A program made the position numbers and the translations under genes. From Acidimicrobiaceae bacterium (GTDB lineage: Bacteria; Actinomycetota; Acidimicrobiia; Acidimicrobiales; Poriferisodalaceae), in contig PBHE01000015.1 of the NCBI GenBank assembly GCA_002719335.1, forward strand, positions 11,252-57,278: DNA of 46,027 bases. Reading direction: 5' to 3'. The notes beneath the pieces are model-generated. The model worked only from the letters and a program-made list of their open reading frames with translations, did not search any database and was not told the DNA's origin. Shown piece by piece: positions 8,585 through 17,169 of the stretch (within the stretch, counting starts at the first letter, position 1; every line of letters starts with the position of its first letter).

Positions 8585-9411
8585 CCACGCTCTCTATCGA
8601 AAACCTCGGCGTCAAAGTAGGGGACCAACAGATCTTGGATGGCGTGAGCCTTGAGGTTTCCTCCGGGCAAGTTCACGCCATTATGGGTCCCAACGGGTCA
8701 GGTAAAAGTACTCTTTCCAACGCAATCATGGGTAAGCCGGGGTACCGAGTCACTAGCGGATCGATCACACTTGACGGCCAGGATCTGTCGTCTCTCCCGA
8801 CCTGGGAGCGCGCTCAAGCTGGACTTTTCCTGGCCATGCAATATCCGACTGAGGTTCCTGGGGTATCACTTCGCGAAACCCTTGAGTTGGCACTGCGAGC
8901 AAGGGGGAAAGTAAACATTGATGTCAAGTCTCGACTTTTGGAAGAAGCCGGTCGCATCGGTCTGCGCGTAGAGCTTCTTGACCGACCCGTAAATGTCGAT
9001 CTATCAGGCGGCGAGAAAAAACGGAATGAGACTGCCCAACTTGCTGTTCTAGACCCACAGATAGCTGTCCTCGACGAACTTGACAGCGGGCTTGATATTG
9101 ATGCGTTGCGCGCTTGTGCTGAACGTATCGAAGCGCTGACCGACTCGGGCCTTGGTGTGCTTTGCATCACTCACTACCACCGGCTCCTTGACTATCTGCC
9201 CGCAGACCAAGTTCATGTTCTCGTCGATGGACGAATTGTCGATAGTGGTGGACCAGATCTTGCGCTGGAGCTTGAAAACGAGGGTTATGCCCGTTTTCTT
9301 ACCTCGAATGTCGAATCCGCCGGCGTGACGGTGTCCATCGGGGGTCTCGGAGCTGCAAAAGAAGTATCCAAGCCCGACTCCGACGACCCTTTCCCCGATC
9401 CACTTGCATGA
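8581..9411 (+). CDS. sufC: SufC ATPase, first copy
   Basis: A 276-residue ABC-type ATPase of the SufC family, which powers the SufBC2D scaffold. Walker A is GPNGSGKST (36-44), the signature is LSGGEKKRNE (141-150) and Walker B is IAVLDE (161-166) followed by LDSGLDIDAL, the SufC hallmark. The canonical residue after the catalytic Glu is Ser or Thr (E-[ST]-DSGLD); here it is Leu (ELDSGLD). It carries about 25 extra C-terminal residues after the usual end. It overlaps the Rieske gene by 4 nt. A second sufC lies at 11957-12706 on the opposite strand. Confidence 0.93.
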   Translation: MTTLSIENLGVKVGDQQILDGVSLEVSSGQVHAIMGPNGSGKSTLSNAIMGKPGYRVTSGSITLDGQDLSSLPTWERAQAGLFLAMQYPTEVPGVSLRETLELALRARGKVNIDVKSRLLEEAGRIGLRVELLDRPVNVDLSGGEKKRNETAQLAVLDPQIAVLDELDSGLDIDALRACAERIEALTDSGLGVLCITHYHRLLDYLPADQVHVLVDGRIVDSGGPDLALELENEGYARFLTSNVESAGVTVSIGGLGAAKEVSKPDSDDPFPDPLA

Positions 9412-9426
9412 ACGACCTCGGTTAAT

Positions 9427-9461
9427 GGAACGTGTGAGCGTCGCTAGACTGATCACGTTCC
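9427..9461. repeat. Inverted repeat GGAACGTG/CACGTTCC downstream of sufC
   Basis: Perfect 8-bp arms (9427-9434 and 9454-9461) around 19 nt. It could be a weak transcription end for the sufD unit or a regulator site for the next unit; a TAGACT box (9445-9450) sits in its loop and could be the -10 of the dehydratase gene. No T-run follows, which weakens a terminator call. Confidence 0.35.
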
Positions 9462-9492
9462 GCCCGGCCTAGCAGCGCAGGGGAGAGGCAAC

Positions 9493-9783
9493 ATGGAGCG
9501 TCACCTGCTCACGACTGAAGAGCTTGACGCCTTTTCGAAGGAGCTACCGGCGTGGTCCGTTTCTAGTGACTCCTTGGGGCGGACGTACCGTTTCGTTGAC
9601 TTTGTGCACGCATTCGCATTCATGTCAGCTGTTGCAATGCATTGCGAACGTCTTAACCATCATGTCGAATGGTCCAATGTTTATGAAGTGGTGGAAGTTC
9701 GCCTCACCACTCACGATCGTGGTGGAGTGACGTCACTTGACACCACGCTGGCTCTACTCATGGAAGACCTTGCCAATGATTGA
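9493..9783 (+). CDS. Pterin-4a-carbinolamine dehydratase family protein
   Basis: A 96-residue protein with the family signature: an HCERLNHHVEWSNVYEVVEVRLTTHD block in which the paired histidines and the Trp form the pterin pocket. The family dehydrates 4a-hydroxytetrahydropterin, recycling the cofactor of aromatic amino-acid hydroxylases, but many bacterial members occur without a hydroxylase and may have another role (for example in molybdopterin or folate metabolism). Length is normal. A ribosome site (GGGAGAGG) precedes the ATG. It overlaps the downstream Nudix gene by 8 nt. Confidence 0.9.
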   Translation: MERHLLTTEELDAFSKELPAWSVSSDSLGRTYRFVDFVHAFAFMSAVAMHCERLNHHVEWSNVYEVVEVRLTTHDRGGVTSLDTTLALLMEDLAND

Positions 9784-10240
9784 TTTCAGACGCGTTCTTT
9801 TCCGGATTTATCGGGGTTGGGGAGCATTGCGGCCGGCGCGACTCACCATAGGAGTGCGTGCCCTAATTGTTGACGACGAAAATCGAATTTGCCTTGTCCG
9901 ACATAGCTATCGCGAGGGCTGGTACCTGCCGGGTGGTGGCGTTAAAACCGGTGAATCTCTTGTCGGAGCAATACAAAGAGAACTTCTGGAGGAAACAGGC
10001 ATCGAGTTGCCGCAAACTCCTCAGTTGGTTCACGGTGTCTTCTCATCTTTCAATGAACACAAGAGTGATCACGTGGTGGTCTTCGTTGTTACTGACTGGT
10101 CAGTTGGTGCGTCAGTCTCTCCAGAAATTGCCGAAGTTGGGTTTTTTGCCGCAGATGAAGTCCCTCAGGGAACCTCGGCTGCCACGACAAGGCGGATCAA
10201 AGAACACATGACCGGAGTTCCGCCCGGACACCGGTGGTGA
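9776..10240 (+). CDS. Nudix hydrolase
   Basis: A 154-residue Nudix-fold pyrophosphohydrolase. The Nudix box is complete: GGGVKTGESLVGAIQRELLEETGI, fitting G-x5-E-x7-R-E-x2-E-E-x-G, which binds Mg2+ and cleaves nucleoside diphosphates linked to another group. The substrate is unknown. I chose the ATG at 9776, which overlaps the dehydratase stop by 8 nt and gives the natural N-terminus (MIDFRRVLFRIYRGW); an earlier in-frame GTG at 9737 would add 13 residues. The gene ends 7 nt from the end of the convergent sufU. Confidence 0.9.
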   Translation: MIDFRRVLFRIYRGWGALRPARLTIGVRALIVDDENRICLVRHSYREGWYLPGGGVKTGESLVGAIQRELLEETGIELPQTPQLVHGVFSSFNEHKSDHVVVFVVTDWSVGASVSPEIAEVGFFAADEVPQGTSAATTRRIKEHMTGVPPGHRW

Positions 10241-10247
10241 AGTCCGT

Positions 10248-10715
10248 CTAGACCTCTAGCTCATCTAAGCCAGTGAGCAAAGTGTTCCAAGACAGCGTCG
10301 CGCACTTAATGCGAACAGGGAACTTCACAACTCCCTTCAGCGCGTCAAGGTCTCCCAGTTCCAAGGGTTTGGCGTCTTTTGAGGTTGCGTCTTCCGCGCC
10401 AATTGACTCTTCGTGGATTGACATCATGGCCTTGAATTGTCGGGTGAGGTTGCGCACCTCGTCTACTGATTTACCCTGAACAGCAGTTGACATCATGGAC
10501 GCCGAAGCTTGGCTGATAGAACATCCCTGGCCAGTAATCAGTAGTTCGCGGATTACTTCGCCCTGTAATTCGAAAGTAAGCGAGACTTCGTCCCCGCAAA
10601 GTGGGTTGAAGCCCTCGGTTTTGTGCGCGGGCGGGCATTCAAGTTCGCCATGATGGCGCGGGCTGCGGTAGTGATCGAGGATGATTTCTTTGTACAGGTC
10701 TTCAAGGCCAGACAC
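10248..10715 (-). CDS. sufU: SufU, zinc-dependent sulfur-transfer partner of SufS
   Basis: A 155-residue SufU/NifU-N-like protein. The ligands are present: Cys40 and Asp42 (NPLCGD), Cys65 (GQGCSIS) and Cys138 (IKCATLSW). The insertion between the second and third cysteines (about residues 100-125) is the feature that separates SufU from IscU. In Bacillus-type systems SufU accepts the persulfide from SufS and passes it to the scaffold. It is the last gene of the minus-strand unit sufC-sufS-sufU, 15 nt after sufS. Confidence 0.95.
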   Translation of the reverse strand: MSGLEDLYKEIILDHYRSPRHHGELECPPAHKTEGFNPLCGDEVSLTFELQGEVIRELLITGQGCSISQASASMMSTAVQGKSVDEVRNLTRQFKAMMSIHEESIGAEDATSKDAKPLELGDLDALKGVVKFPVRIKCATLSWNTLLTGLDELEV

Positions 10716-10730
10716 TTCACACTCCTCGCT

Positions 10731-11960
10731 CTAACGTGCGAACAATTCGCCGGCGGGTGCCAACGACGCCGTTAGAGCGTCAATGTCCGCTTCATCGTTA
10801 TACACGTAGAGTGAGGCACGCGCCGTGGCCCCTACCCCTAGTTCGCGCATCAATGGTTTCGCACAATGATGACCGGCGCGAACGCATATACCTCGTTGAT
10901 CTAAGACTTGACTCAGGTCGTGAGGATGCACATCTTGATACTGGATTGAGAGGACCCCGCCTCTTTCCGACGCATTGGGTGGGCCATGGATGGTTAGCTC
11001 CTCGCCGTAACGGTCATTGAGAACACGAAGTGCATAATCTGTTAGGTCAATCTCGTGTTGACGCACGTTGCTCATCCCCAACGACTCAAGAAAATCTACC
11101 GCTGCGCCTAGCCCAATGATTTCGGCGATTGGAGGTGTCCCCGCCTCGAATTTGTGAGGAAGCTCATTAGGTGTAAACCCATCTCGCCGCACGTCGAGGA
11201 TCATCTCGCCTCCACCGAGAAATGGTGGCATTGCCTCCAAAAGTTCTGTTCGACCCCAGAGAACTCCGATGCCGGTGGGCCCGCACATTTTGTGGCCAGT
11301 AAAGCAGAGAAGATCCGCGCCGAGTTCTACAACATCCGTGGGAAGATGAGGAACGTATTGACTTCCATCGACCGCCATCAGCGCTCCCACGCTATGAGCT
11401 CGATCCGCAATTTCACGTATGGGATTGAGCGTTCCTAACACGTTACTCATGGCTGTGACGCTGACCATCTTGACTCCGTCTAGGAGTCGGTCGAGTTGGG
11501 ATAAATCGAGATGACCATCAGACGTCAGAGGTATCCATCGAAGTTCGAAACCTTTTTCTGCCGAAAGTATTTGCCACGGCACGATGTTCGCGTGATGTTC
11601 CATGTCGCTGATAAGCACAACGTCGCCCGGGCCAAGATTGTCACCACCCCAAGATCGCGCGATGAGGTTGAACGACTCAGTTGCATTCTTCGTGAAAACG
11701 ATTTCGTTTGCCGACGGTGCGCCGATGAATGTCGCTAATCGCGCCCGTGCGCGCTCCATCGCCTCCGTGGCTTGAGCCGCTATTTCGTAAGCGCCTCGGT
11801 GCACATTTGCGTTGATGGTGCGGTAGTAGTCGTTCATCGCTTCGATAACCACAGTTGGCTTTTGAGACGACGACGCCGAATCTAGGTAAATGATTTGATG
11901 ACCATTAACTGTTTGTGACAGCAGCGGGAAGTTGCTTTTGAGATCAGACGGAAGACTCAT
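10731..11960 (-). CDS. sufS: SufS, class II cysteine desulfurase
   Basis: A 409-residue PLP enzyme that converts cysteine to alanine and supplies persulfide sulfur to SufU. The PLP lysine is Lys224 (CFTGHKMCGPTG), the ring-stacking His and AVDGSQ block sit upstream, and the catalytic Cys366 lies in the class II motif CVRAGHHCAKPL. Full length. Its ATG overlaps the sufC stop by 4 nt, so sufC, sufS and sufU are translationally linked. Confidence 0.96.
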   Translation of the reverse strand: MSLPSDLKSNFPLLSQTVNGHQIIYLDSASSSQKPTVVIEAMNDYYRTINANVHRGAYEIAAQATEAMERARARLATFIGAPSANEIVFTKNATESFNLIARSWGGDNLGPGDVVLISDMEHHANIVPWQILSAEKGFELRWIPLTSDGHLDLSQLDRLLDGVKMVSVTAMSNVLGTLNPIREIADRAHSVGALMAVDGSQYVPHLPTDVVELGADLLCFTGHKMCGPTGIGVLWGRTELLEAMPPFLGGGEMILDVRRDGFTPNELPHKFEAGTPPIAEIIGLGAAVDFLESLGMSNVRQHEIDLTDYALRVLNDRYGEELTIHGPPNASERGGVLSIQYQDVHPHDLSQVLDQRGICVRAGHHCAKPLMRELGVGATARASLYVYNDEADIDALTASLAPAGELFAR

Positions 11961-12706
11961 AGGTCGAACCGTTCGTAGCCCTCACGCTCCAGCCGTTCGG
12001 CAAGTTCAGGCCCCCCTGATTCCACTATTCGGCCGTCAACGAGAATGTGAACGTGATCAGGTTGGAGTTCTGTTAGGAGTCTCTGGTAATGGGTTATCAG
12101 AAGAACTCCCATTTCCGGACGGCTTTGCCGAACCTCGCGGACTCCCTTAGCGACAACTTTCAGGGCGTCAACATCGAGACCCGAATCGGTCTCATCTAGG
12201 ACTGCTAAGTCAGGTTCGAGGATGGCTAATTGCAAGATCTCGTTCCGCTTCTTTTCGCCCCCCGAAAATCCTTCGTTGAGGTAGCGGTCCATAAACGATG
12301 CATCCATGTCGAGGCGCTCCATCCAATCTTGCATCGCAACATATATCTCTATAACGGAGACGTCCTCTCCCTTGCGGGCAGAAGCGGCCTGTCGCAAAAA
12401 ATTGCGCACTGACACGCCTGAAATTTCCTGAGGGTATTGGAAAGCCAAAAACATGCCCGCTTTTGCGCGAACATCTGCGTCCCAATTCGTAATGTCGTCT
12501 CCTCGGAATCGCAAACAACCCCCTACCACCTCGTACTCAGGCGAACCCATGAGGGTCGTTGCGAGAGTTGATTTTCCCGATCCGTTAGGACCCATGATCG
12601 CGTGAACCTCGCCGGCCTCAATTGTGAGATCGACCCCATGTAAGATCTTTGGGCCTTCGGTGGCCTGGACCTCGAGGGCCTCAATCTCGAAGAGCGTGGA
12701 TGCCAT
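11957..12706 (-). CDS. sufC: SufC ATPase, second copy
   Basis: A 249-residue SufC with Walker A GPNGSGKST (39-47), signature FSGGEKKRNE and Walker B LAVLDETDSGLDVDAL, the canonical form (ETDSGLD). I chose the ATG at 12706: a TACACT box ends 7 nt upstream, consistent with a leaderless start, and the protein then begins MASTLFEIEALEV as in other SufC. A TTG at 12736 would add 10 residues with no ribosome site. It is clearly divergent from the sufC at 8581, so the two are old paralogues rather than a recent duplication. A SUF-type operator lies at 12736-12761. Confidence 0.93.
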   Translation of the reverse strand: MASTLFEIEALEVQATEGPKILHGVDLTIEAGEVHAIMGPNGSGKSTLATTLMGSPEYEVVGGCLRFRGDDITNWDADVRAKAGMFLAFQYPQEISGVSVRNFLRQAASARKGEDVSVIEIYVAMQDWMERLDMDASFMDRYLNEGFSGGEKKRNEILQLAILEPDLAVLDETDSGLDVDALKVVAKGVREVRQSRPEMGVLLITHYQRLLTELQPDHVHILVDGRIVESGGPELAERLEREGYERFDL

Positions 12707-12735
12707 ACAACCGAGTGTATTGGCGGTTTTGCTCA

Positions 12736-12761
12736 ATTAGCACTGTCTTGATAGTGCAAAT
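12736..12761 (-). promoter_or_regulatory. Probable SUF operator upstream of the second sufC
   Basis: Near-perfect 26-bp palindrome. The left arm is ATTAGCACTGTC (12736-12747), the spacer TT, and the right arm GATAGTGCAAAT; ten of twelve positions pair. It shares the ATT-n4-CTATC architecture and the two-base spacer with the sufB and sufD sites. Relative to the proposed leaderless start at 12706 it covers about -30 to -55. Confidence 0.65.
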
Positions 12762-12798
12762 AGGCAGGATGAATTAGGTTGGGCCTTGCGACTATCAA

Positions 12799-14151
12799 TT
12801 ACCCCAGGAAATCACGACAAACGTCAAGCCAGAATTGCGTTGTCAGACTGAGTGATTCGGTGTCAATTCGCTCGTCATGACCATGAAAACGACTCATGAA
12901 GTCACTCGCTTTGAGATCGGGGCTAAAAAGCCCCGCACCGTAAGCGACGGAACCAAGGTTTCGATACACGCGAGCATCGGTGAAACCAACAATCAGTTGA
13001 GGAGAAAGGCGAGCAGTCGGGAACGGCTGGTTAACGGCCTTTTGGATTGTGTCCCACATGGGATTGTCCATCCGGCTAATGCTCGCTGGATCATTCATGA
13101 TGATCTCAACTTCGATTTGTTCCCCTAAATCCCCCAAAGCTTGGTCGAGGTGCGCTTGAACCTCCGCTGTCGATTCTCCGGGCAAGGTGCGTATGTCAAC
13201 ATTGATATCAAGCTGATCGGGAATGACGTTGGTCTTCATGCGACGATCGGACTCGGCAACATTGGGTGAGAAAGTCGTGTGCGTGCAGCTGTAGAAATGG
13301 CGAGCGAGACCCTCCACGGGGTGCGCGTCAAGCCAGTCTTCAATGCGATCAGCGTCGAGCATGATCTCCTTTGTTTCTTGATCGACGTCGAGGATGTCAA
13401 CCTGTTGACGCCATAGTTCGTGGAACTGGGCAGGGGGTCTGTATTCAGCTAAACGTTGGACAACTGCGGCAGCCCGAACTAAAGCGTTATCTGATTTGAA
13501 TGGTGCCGAGCCGTGACCCGGAGTTCCCTTAACGCGCACTTTGCGCCACGCGACACCCTTTTCTCCGACGTTGATTCCGATGTAAGGGTTGTCGCTGGGT
13601 CCTGTGTGAAGTCCCCCGTTTTCGGTGAGGACGTAATCGGCCACGATCGCTTCGGGGTGGTGATCAGCCATCCACTGAGCCCCGTGCGCTGATCCCGATT
13701 CCTCATCGGCAACTGCGAAATAGATCAAATCTCCCGTCGGGCGAAAGCCAGTATCGGCTAGATGTCGAAATGCGACAGCCTGCGAGGCGGTCAAGTTCAG
13801 CATGTCAACGGCACCTCGACCCCACACCTCGTCGTTGACCAGTTCGCCTCCGAACGGGTCGCGCGTCCAGCCGTCAGGGTTTACGGGAACAACATCGGTG
13901 TGACCCATGAGGCACAAGCTTGGTGACGTCGCATCGGTACCCGCGATTCGCGCGACCAATGATTTTCGCCCAGGGGTCGGTTCGAAGGTCTCTATGTCGA
14001 TCCCTGGGCCCTCGAGGAAAGTTTCTAACGCATCACTATTAAGAACCTCGTTACCAGATGTTGCCGTGCCGTCGTTCACGCAAGCATTCCTGATCAGGGT
14101 TTGTAACAGTTCAACAGTTGTTTGGGTTCGGCGGTCTCTTTCAGTTGCCAT
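12799..14151 (-). CDS. M20 family zinc peptidase/deacylase
   Basis: A 450-residue dinuclear-zinc amidohydrolase of the M20 family (ArgE/DapE/CPG2-like). Metal and catalytic motifs are visible: LMGHTDVVPV, the bridging Asp in WGRGAVDMLN, DEESGS for the catalytic Glu pair, and the late His near DFMSRFHGHDERI. A dimerisation-domain segment begins around VRVKGTPGHGSAP. The likely substrate is an N-acyl amino acid or small peptide, but specificity cannot be read from sequence. A TACGCT box ends 6 nt before the ATG, so the transcript may be leaderless. The divergent neighbour is an amidase. Confidence 0.9.
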   Translation of the reverse strand: MATERDRRTQTTVELLQTLIRNACVNDGTATSGNEVLNSDALETFLEGPGIDIETFEPTPGRKSLVARIAGTDATSPSLCLMGHTDVVPVNPDGWTRDPFGGELVNDEVWGRGAVDMLNLTASQAVAFRHLADTGFRPTGDLIYFAVADEESGSAHGAQWMADHHPEAIVADYVLTENGGLHTGPSDNPYIGINVGEKGVAWRKVRVKGTPGHGSAPFKSDNALVRAAAVVQRLAEYRPPAQFHELWRQQVDILDVDQETKEIMLDADRIEDWLDAHPVEGLARHFYSCTHTTFSPNVAESDRRMKTNVIPDQLDINVDIRTLPGESTAEVQAHLDQALGDLGEQIEVEIIMNDPASISRMDNPMWDTIQKAVNQPFPTARLSPQLIVGFTDARVYRNLGSVAYGAGLFSPDLKASDFMSRFHGHDERIDTESLSLTTQFWLDVCRDFLG

Positions 14152-14261
14152 AAGAGGAGCGTAGAGGGGTCAACTTGCTGCTGTCTCTAGATCTCGCAAT
14201 GGACTGCAACCAACAGTTTGTTTTGAATGTCATGCGATGGCGTATGTGGTGAACTACAGAA

Positions 14262-15683
14262 GTGACGAACGAGGCGTTGTGCGACTTAACAGCTATAGAA
14301 ATGAGAGGTTTGCTCACTGCAGGAGATGTCAGCGCTCGCGAACTATTGGCCGCCCATCTGGAGCGGATAGATCGAATCAACCCGAGTGTCAACGCAATAG
14401 TGACGCTCGTTCCAGAACTCGCAGCCGAAAGAGCGCTGAAAGCTGATGAAGCTTTCGCCCGAGGAGAGTCACTGGGGGTACTTCACGGACTACCAGTAGT
14501 TCACAAAGACCTCGTTAACACAGCCGGCGTTCGAACAACGTCGGGTTCACTCATATTCAAAGACCACGTTCCTGAACATGATGATCTCATCGTCGAACGA
14601 CAACGAGAAGCGGGCGCGGTCATGATTGGAAAGACCAACGTCCCTGAGTTCGGTGCGGGCTCCCAAACATTCAACGAAGTTTTCGGAGTTACTTCCAACC
14701 CGTATGACACGTCTTTTACGTGCGGCGGTAGTAGCGGCGGGGCTGCTGTTGCGCTTGCCGCACGCATGGTGCCCCTCGCAGATGGATCCGATCTAGGAGG
14801 CTCTTTACGTACCCCCGCCTCTTTTTGCAATGTCGTAGGGTTCCGTCCTTCCGGCGGACGAGTTCCCACCGTGCCGAATACGGAACTGTGGGTCCCGCTG
14901 GCCACGACCGGGCCGATGGCGCGAACCGTCAGTGATATTGCGTTGTTCATGCAAGCGATAGCTGGCCAGCACCGCCTTGCACCGAGTTCGAATGTTGAAT
15001 CACCAGAGGTCTTTGCTGGATCGCTGAAAAGAGACTTCGGAGGCGTAAAGGTGGCATGGTCCCCGGATCTTGGTGGTCTGCCCGTCGACGCAGCTGTACG
15101 AACCGCTCTCGCTGATGTGCCTGACCTGCTCTCAAATTTGGGTTGCGAAGTTATAGAAGCATGGCCAGACCTGTCTGACGCCCCTGAAATCTTCCAAACG
15201 CTTCGCGCATGGATATTCGCTTACCGCTACTCTCCGCTGCTTGAAACCCATAGCGAGCAACTAAAAGGCACAGTGATATGGAATACCGAAAAGGGACTTT
15301 CCATGTCTATGAGAGATCATGCCGAAGCTTGTTTCAAACAGGCAAGAATGTTCTCTGAACTCCAACGATTCATGACCGATGTTGAATACTTGGCGTGCCC
15401 GGTTACCCAAGTGCCACCGTTCTCAAAGGACATCGAATACATCGAAGAGATCGAGGGAGTCAGGTTTGACAGCTACATCGATTGGATGAGGTCGTGTAGC
15501 GACATCTCGACGACGACCCATCCGGCTATCTCGGTACCTGCAGCCTTTACAGCCGAGGGATTGCCCGTTGGGTTGCAGTTGGTTGGCAGAAGTCGTGAAG
15601 ATCGTTCGGTCCTCGAGCTTGCCTACGCCTATGAACAAATGACCAAAATCGGCGAACGACGCCCAGCGCTTCTAGACAGCTGA
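14262..15683 (+). CDS. Amidase signature family hydrolase
   Basis: A 473-residue amidase (AtzF/GatA superfamily). The Ser-cisSer-Lys triad is present: Lys in GLPVVHKDLVNTAG, cis-Ser in FTCGGSSGGAAVALAA, and nucleophile Ser in DGSDLGGSLRTPASFC. Full length. Unlike GatA there is no gatC/gatB nearby, so it is probably a stand-alone amidase acting on a carboxylic amide and releasing ammonia. The start is GTG 14262. It lies between an M20 hydrolase and a glutamine-synthetase-like gene, so amide or amine nitrogen catabolism is a plausible but unproven theme. Confidence 0.9.
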   Translation: MTNEALCDLTAIEMRGLLTAGDVSARELLAAHLERIDRINPSVNAIVTLVPELAAERALKADEAFARGESLGVLHGLPVVHKDLVNTAGVRTTSGSLIFKDHVPEHDDLIVERQREAGAVMIGKTNVPEFGAGSQTFNEVFGVTSNPYDTSFTCGGSSGGAAVALAARMVPLADGSDLGGSLRTPASFCNVVGFRPSGGRVPTVPNTELWVPLATTGPMARTVSDIALFMQAIAGQHRLAPSSNVESPEVFAGSLKRDFGGVKVAWSPDLGGLPVDAAVRTALADVPDLLSNLGCEVIEAWPDLSDAPEIFQTLRAWIFAYRYSPLLETHSEQLKGTVIWNTEKGLSMSMRDHAEACFKQARMFSELQRFMTDVEYLACPVTQVPPFSKDIEYIEEIEGVRFDSYIDWMRSCSDISTTTHPAISVPAAFTAEGLPVGLQLVGRSREDRSVLELAYAYEQMTKIGERRPALLDS

Positions 15684-15720
15684 CCAGCGCTCTAACGTGA
15701 GGTCTCCTTAGCGGTTAGCA

Positions 15721-17085
15721 CTAAATTCGTTCGAAATACCGGCGCCGTTCCCAGTCAGTAACGGCGGAGTTGAAAGCGGCGGCTTCGCTTCGCCAGAAGT
15801 GGCTGTAGTGATCGACGACATCGTCTCCGAATGCTCTTCTCGCGAAGACACTCGTTTCGAAGCCTTCGACGGCTTCGACAAGGGTGCCGGGCAATGGGGA
15901 GGCCACGGATTGGTAAGCGTCCCCCTTCATTGGTGGTGGTGGCCGGGCCTCCGACTCGATACCGTCGATGCCAGCTGCAATCGCGGCTGCGTAGGCGAGA
16001 TAAGGGTTGACATCAGCGCCCGGAACTCGACATTCAATCCGCAGTGACGGACCTTCACCGACAATTCTGAAACCAGCAGTTCGATTGTCTGGAGACCAAG
16101 CCGCGCCGGTTGGTGCCCACGACTGGGACTGGTAACGCTTATAGGAATTTACCGTGGGAGCAAAGCAGGGCATCAGCTCTTGAAGGTGCGAAAGCCAACC
16201 TCCTAGGAAACTGAGGAACGTGTCAGACACCTTCAGTCCAGCTGTTTCATGTTCGCCGGAGAACAGATTGATCCTTTGTTCTATTGACCAGACGCTCAAA
16301 TGGAGGTGAGAGCTCGACCCTGCTTCGGTGTCGTGAGGTTTAGCCATAAACGTTGCGGCAGCACCTTGTTGATCTGCAACTTCTTTCACGCATTGTTTGA
16401 GCAGCACGTGGCGGTCAGCCATTTCGAGCACGTCACACCATCGAATATTTAGCTCATGTTGACCGCGGCCAAATTCGCCTTTCGTCGACTCGACAGGTAT
16501 TCCCATGTCTTTGAGATGACGCCTGAATGCCCCATTGAGGTCTTCAGTGCGGGCACCTTGTAAGAGGTGATAGTCCTCGACGTACCATCCAGCCGGCTCC
16601 AGGTTCCGATAATCCCCGATAGAGGCATCCCGGTATGAAGTTCGGTAAAGAAAGTATTCGAGCTCTGACGCGGCCATAGCTTCTACACCAAGGTCCTGCA
16701 GTCGTTGGATCTGCCTACGAAGAATTGACCGAGGCCCCACGGGGATGAGGGTCTCATCATGGGTAACTAAATCGCAGAGAACTAGCGCGGTGCGGTCGAG
16801 CCAGGGCACTGGCCTCAACGTGTTCATATCTGGTGTGAGATGAAGATCGCCGTAACCGAGGTCCCAATTTGAGAAGGCGTACCCTTCCACTGGCTCCATC
16901 TCCATGTCTACGGTCAAGAGATAGTCACAAGCGTGAGTGCCCGATGAATCTTGTAGGAAGAACTCAGCATCGAGGCGCTTGCCCATCAGGCGCCCATAAT
17001 GATCCGTGAACGCAAGAACCACCGTATCGACTAGGCCATCTTTCGTTGCTTCGGCCAACTGATCTTCAGTCCAAGCTTCTGTCAT
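15721..17085 (-). CDS. Glutamine synthetase family ligase (GlnA-like, gamma-glutamylamine synthetase type)
   Basis: A 454-residue protein of the glutamine synthetase fold. The N-terminal beta-grasp segment VLAFTDHYGRLMGKRL, the ASELEYFLY metal-ligand block, FGRGQHELNIRWCDVLEMADRH, the HLHLSVW glutamate site and the arginine block NRTAGFRIVGEGPSLRIECR, then ADVNPYLAYAA, are all present. It is not a standard GlnA: it resembles gamma-glutamyl-polyamine or ethanolamine ligases (PuuA/GlnA3-like), so the amine acceptor may not be ammonia. An upstream in-frame start exists at 17154, but the ATG at 17085 has a TACGGT box 6 nt before it, fitting a leaderless mRNA, and gives a normal N-terminus. Confidence 0.88.
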   Translation of the reverse strand: MTEAWTEDQLAEATKDGLVDTVVLAFTDHYGRLMGKRLDAEFFLQDSSGTHACDYLLTVDMEMEPVEGYAFSNWDLGYGDLHLTPDMNTLRPVPWLDRTALVLCDLVTHDETLIPVGPRSILRRQIQRLQDLGVEAMAASELEYFLYRTSYRDASIGDYRNLEPAGWYVEDYHLLQGARTEDLNGAFRRHLKDMGIPVESTKGEFGRGQHELNIRWCDVLEMADRHVLLKQCVKEVADQQGAAATFMAKPHDTEAGSSSHLHLSVWSIEQRINLFSGEHETAGLKVSDTFLSFLGGWLSHLQELMPCFAPTVNSYKRYQSQSWAPTGAAWSPDNRTAGFRIVGEGPSLRIECRVPGADVNPYLAYAAAIAAGIDGIESEARPPPPMKGDAYQSVASPLPGTLVEAVEGFETSVFARRAFGDDVVDHYSHFWRSEAAAFNSAVTDWERRRYFERI

Positions 17086-17169
17086 GATGCAACCGTAGTT
17101 GGAGGTCAACAGCTTCGGCCTCGCGGGCATCTGGCTCTGCTGAAAACACGGCATTAGTGTTCTGGCGCG

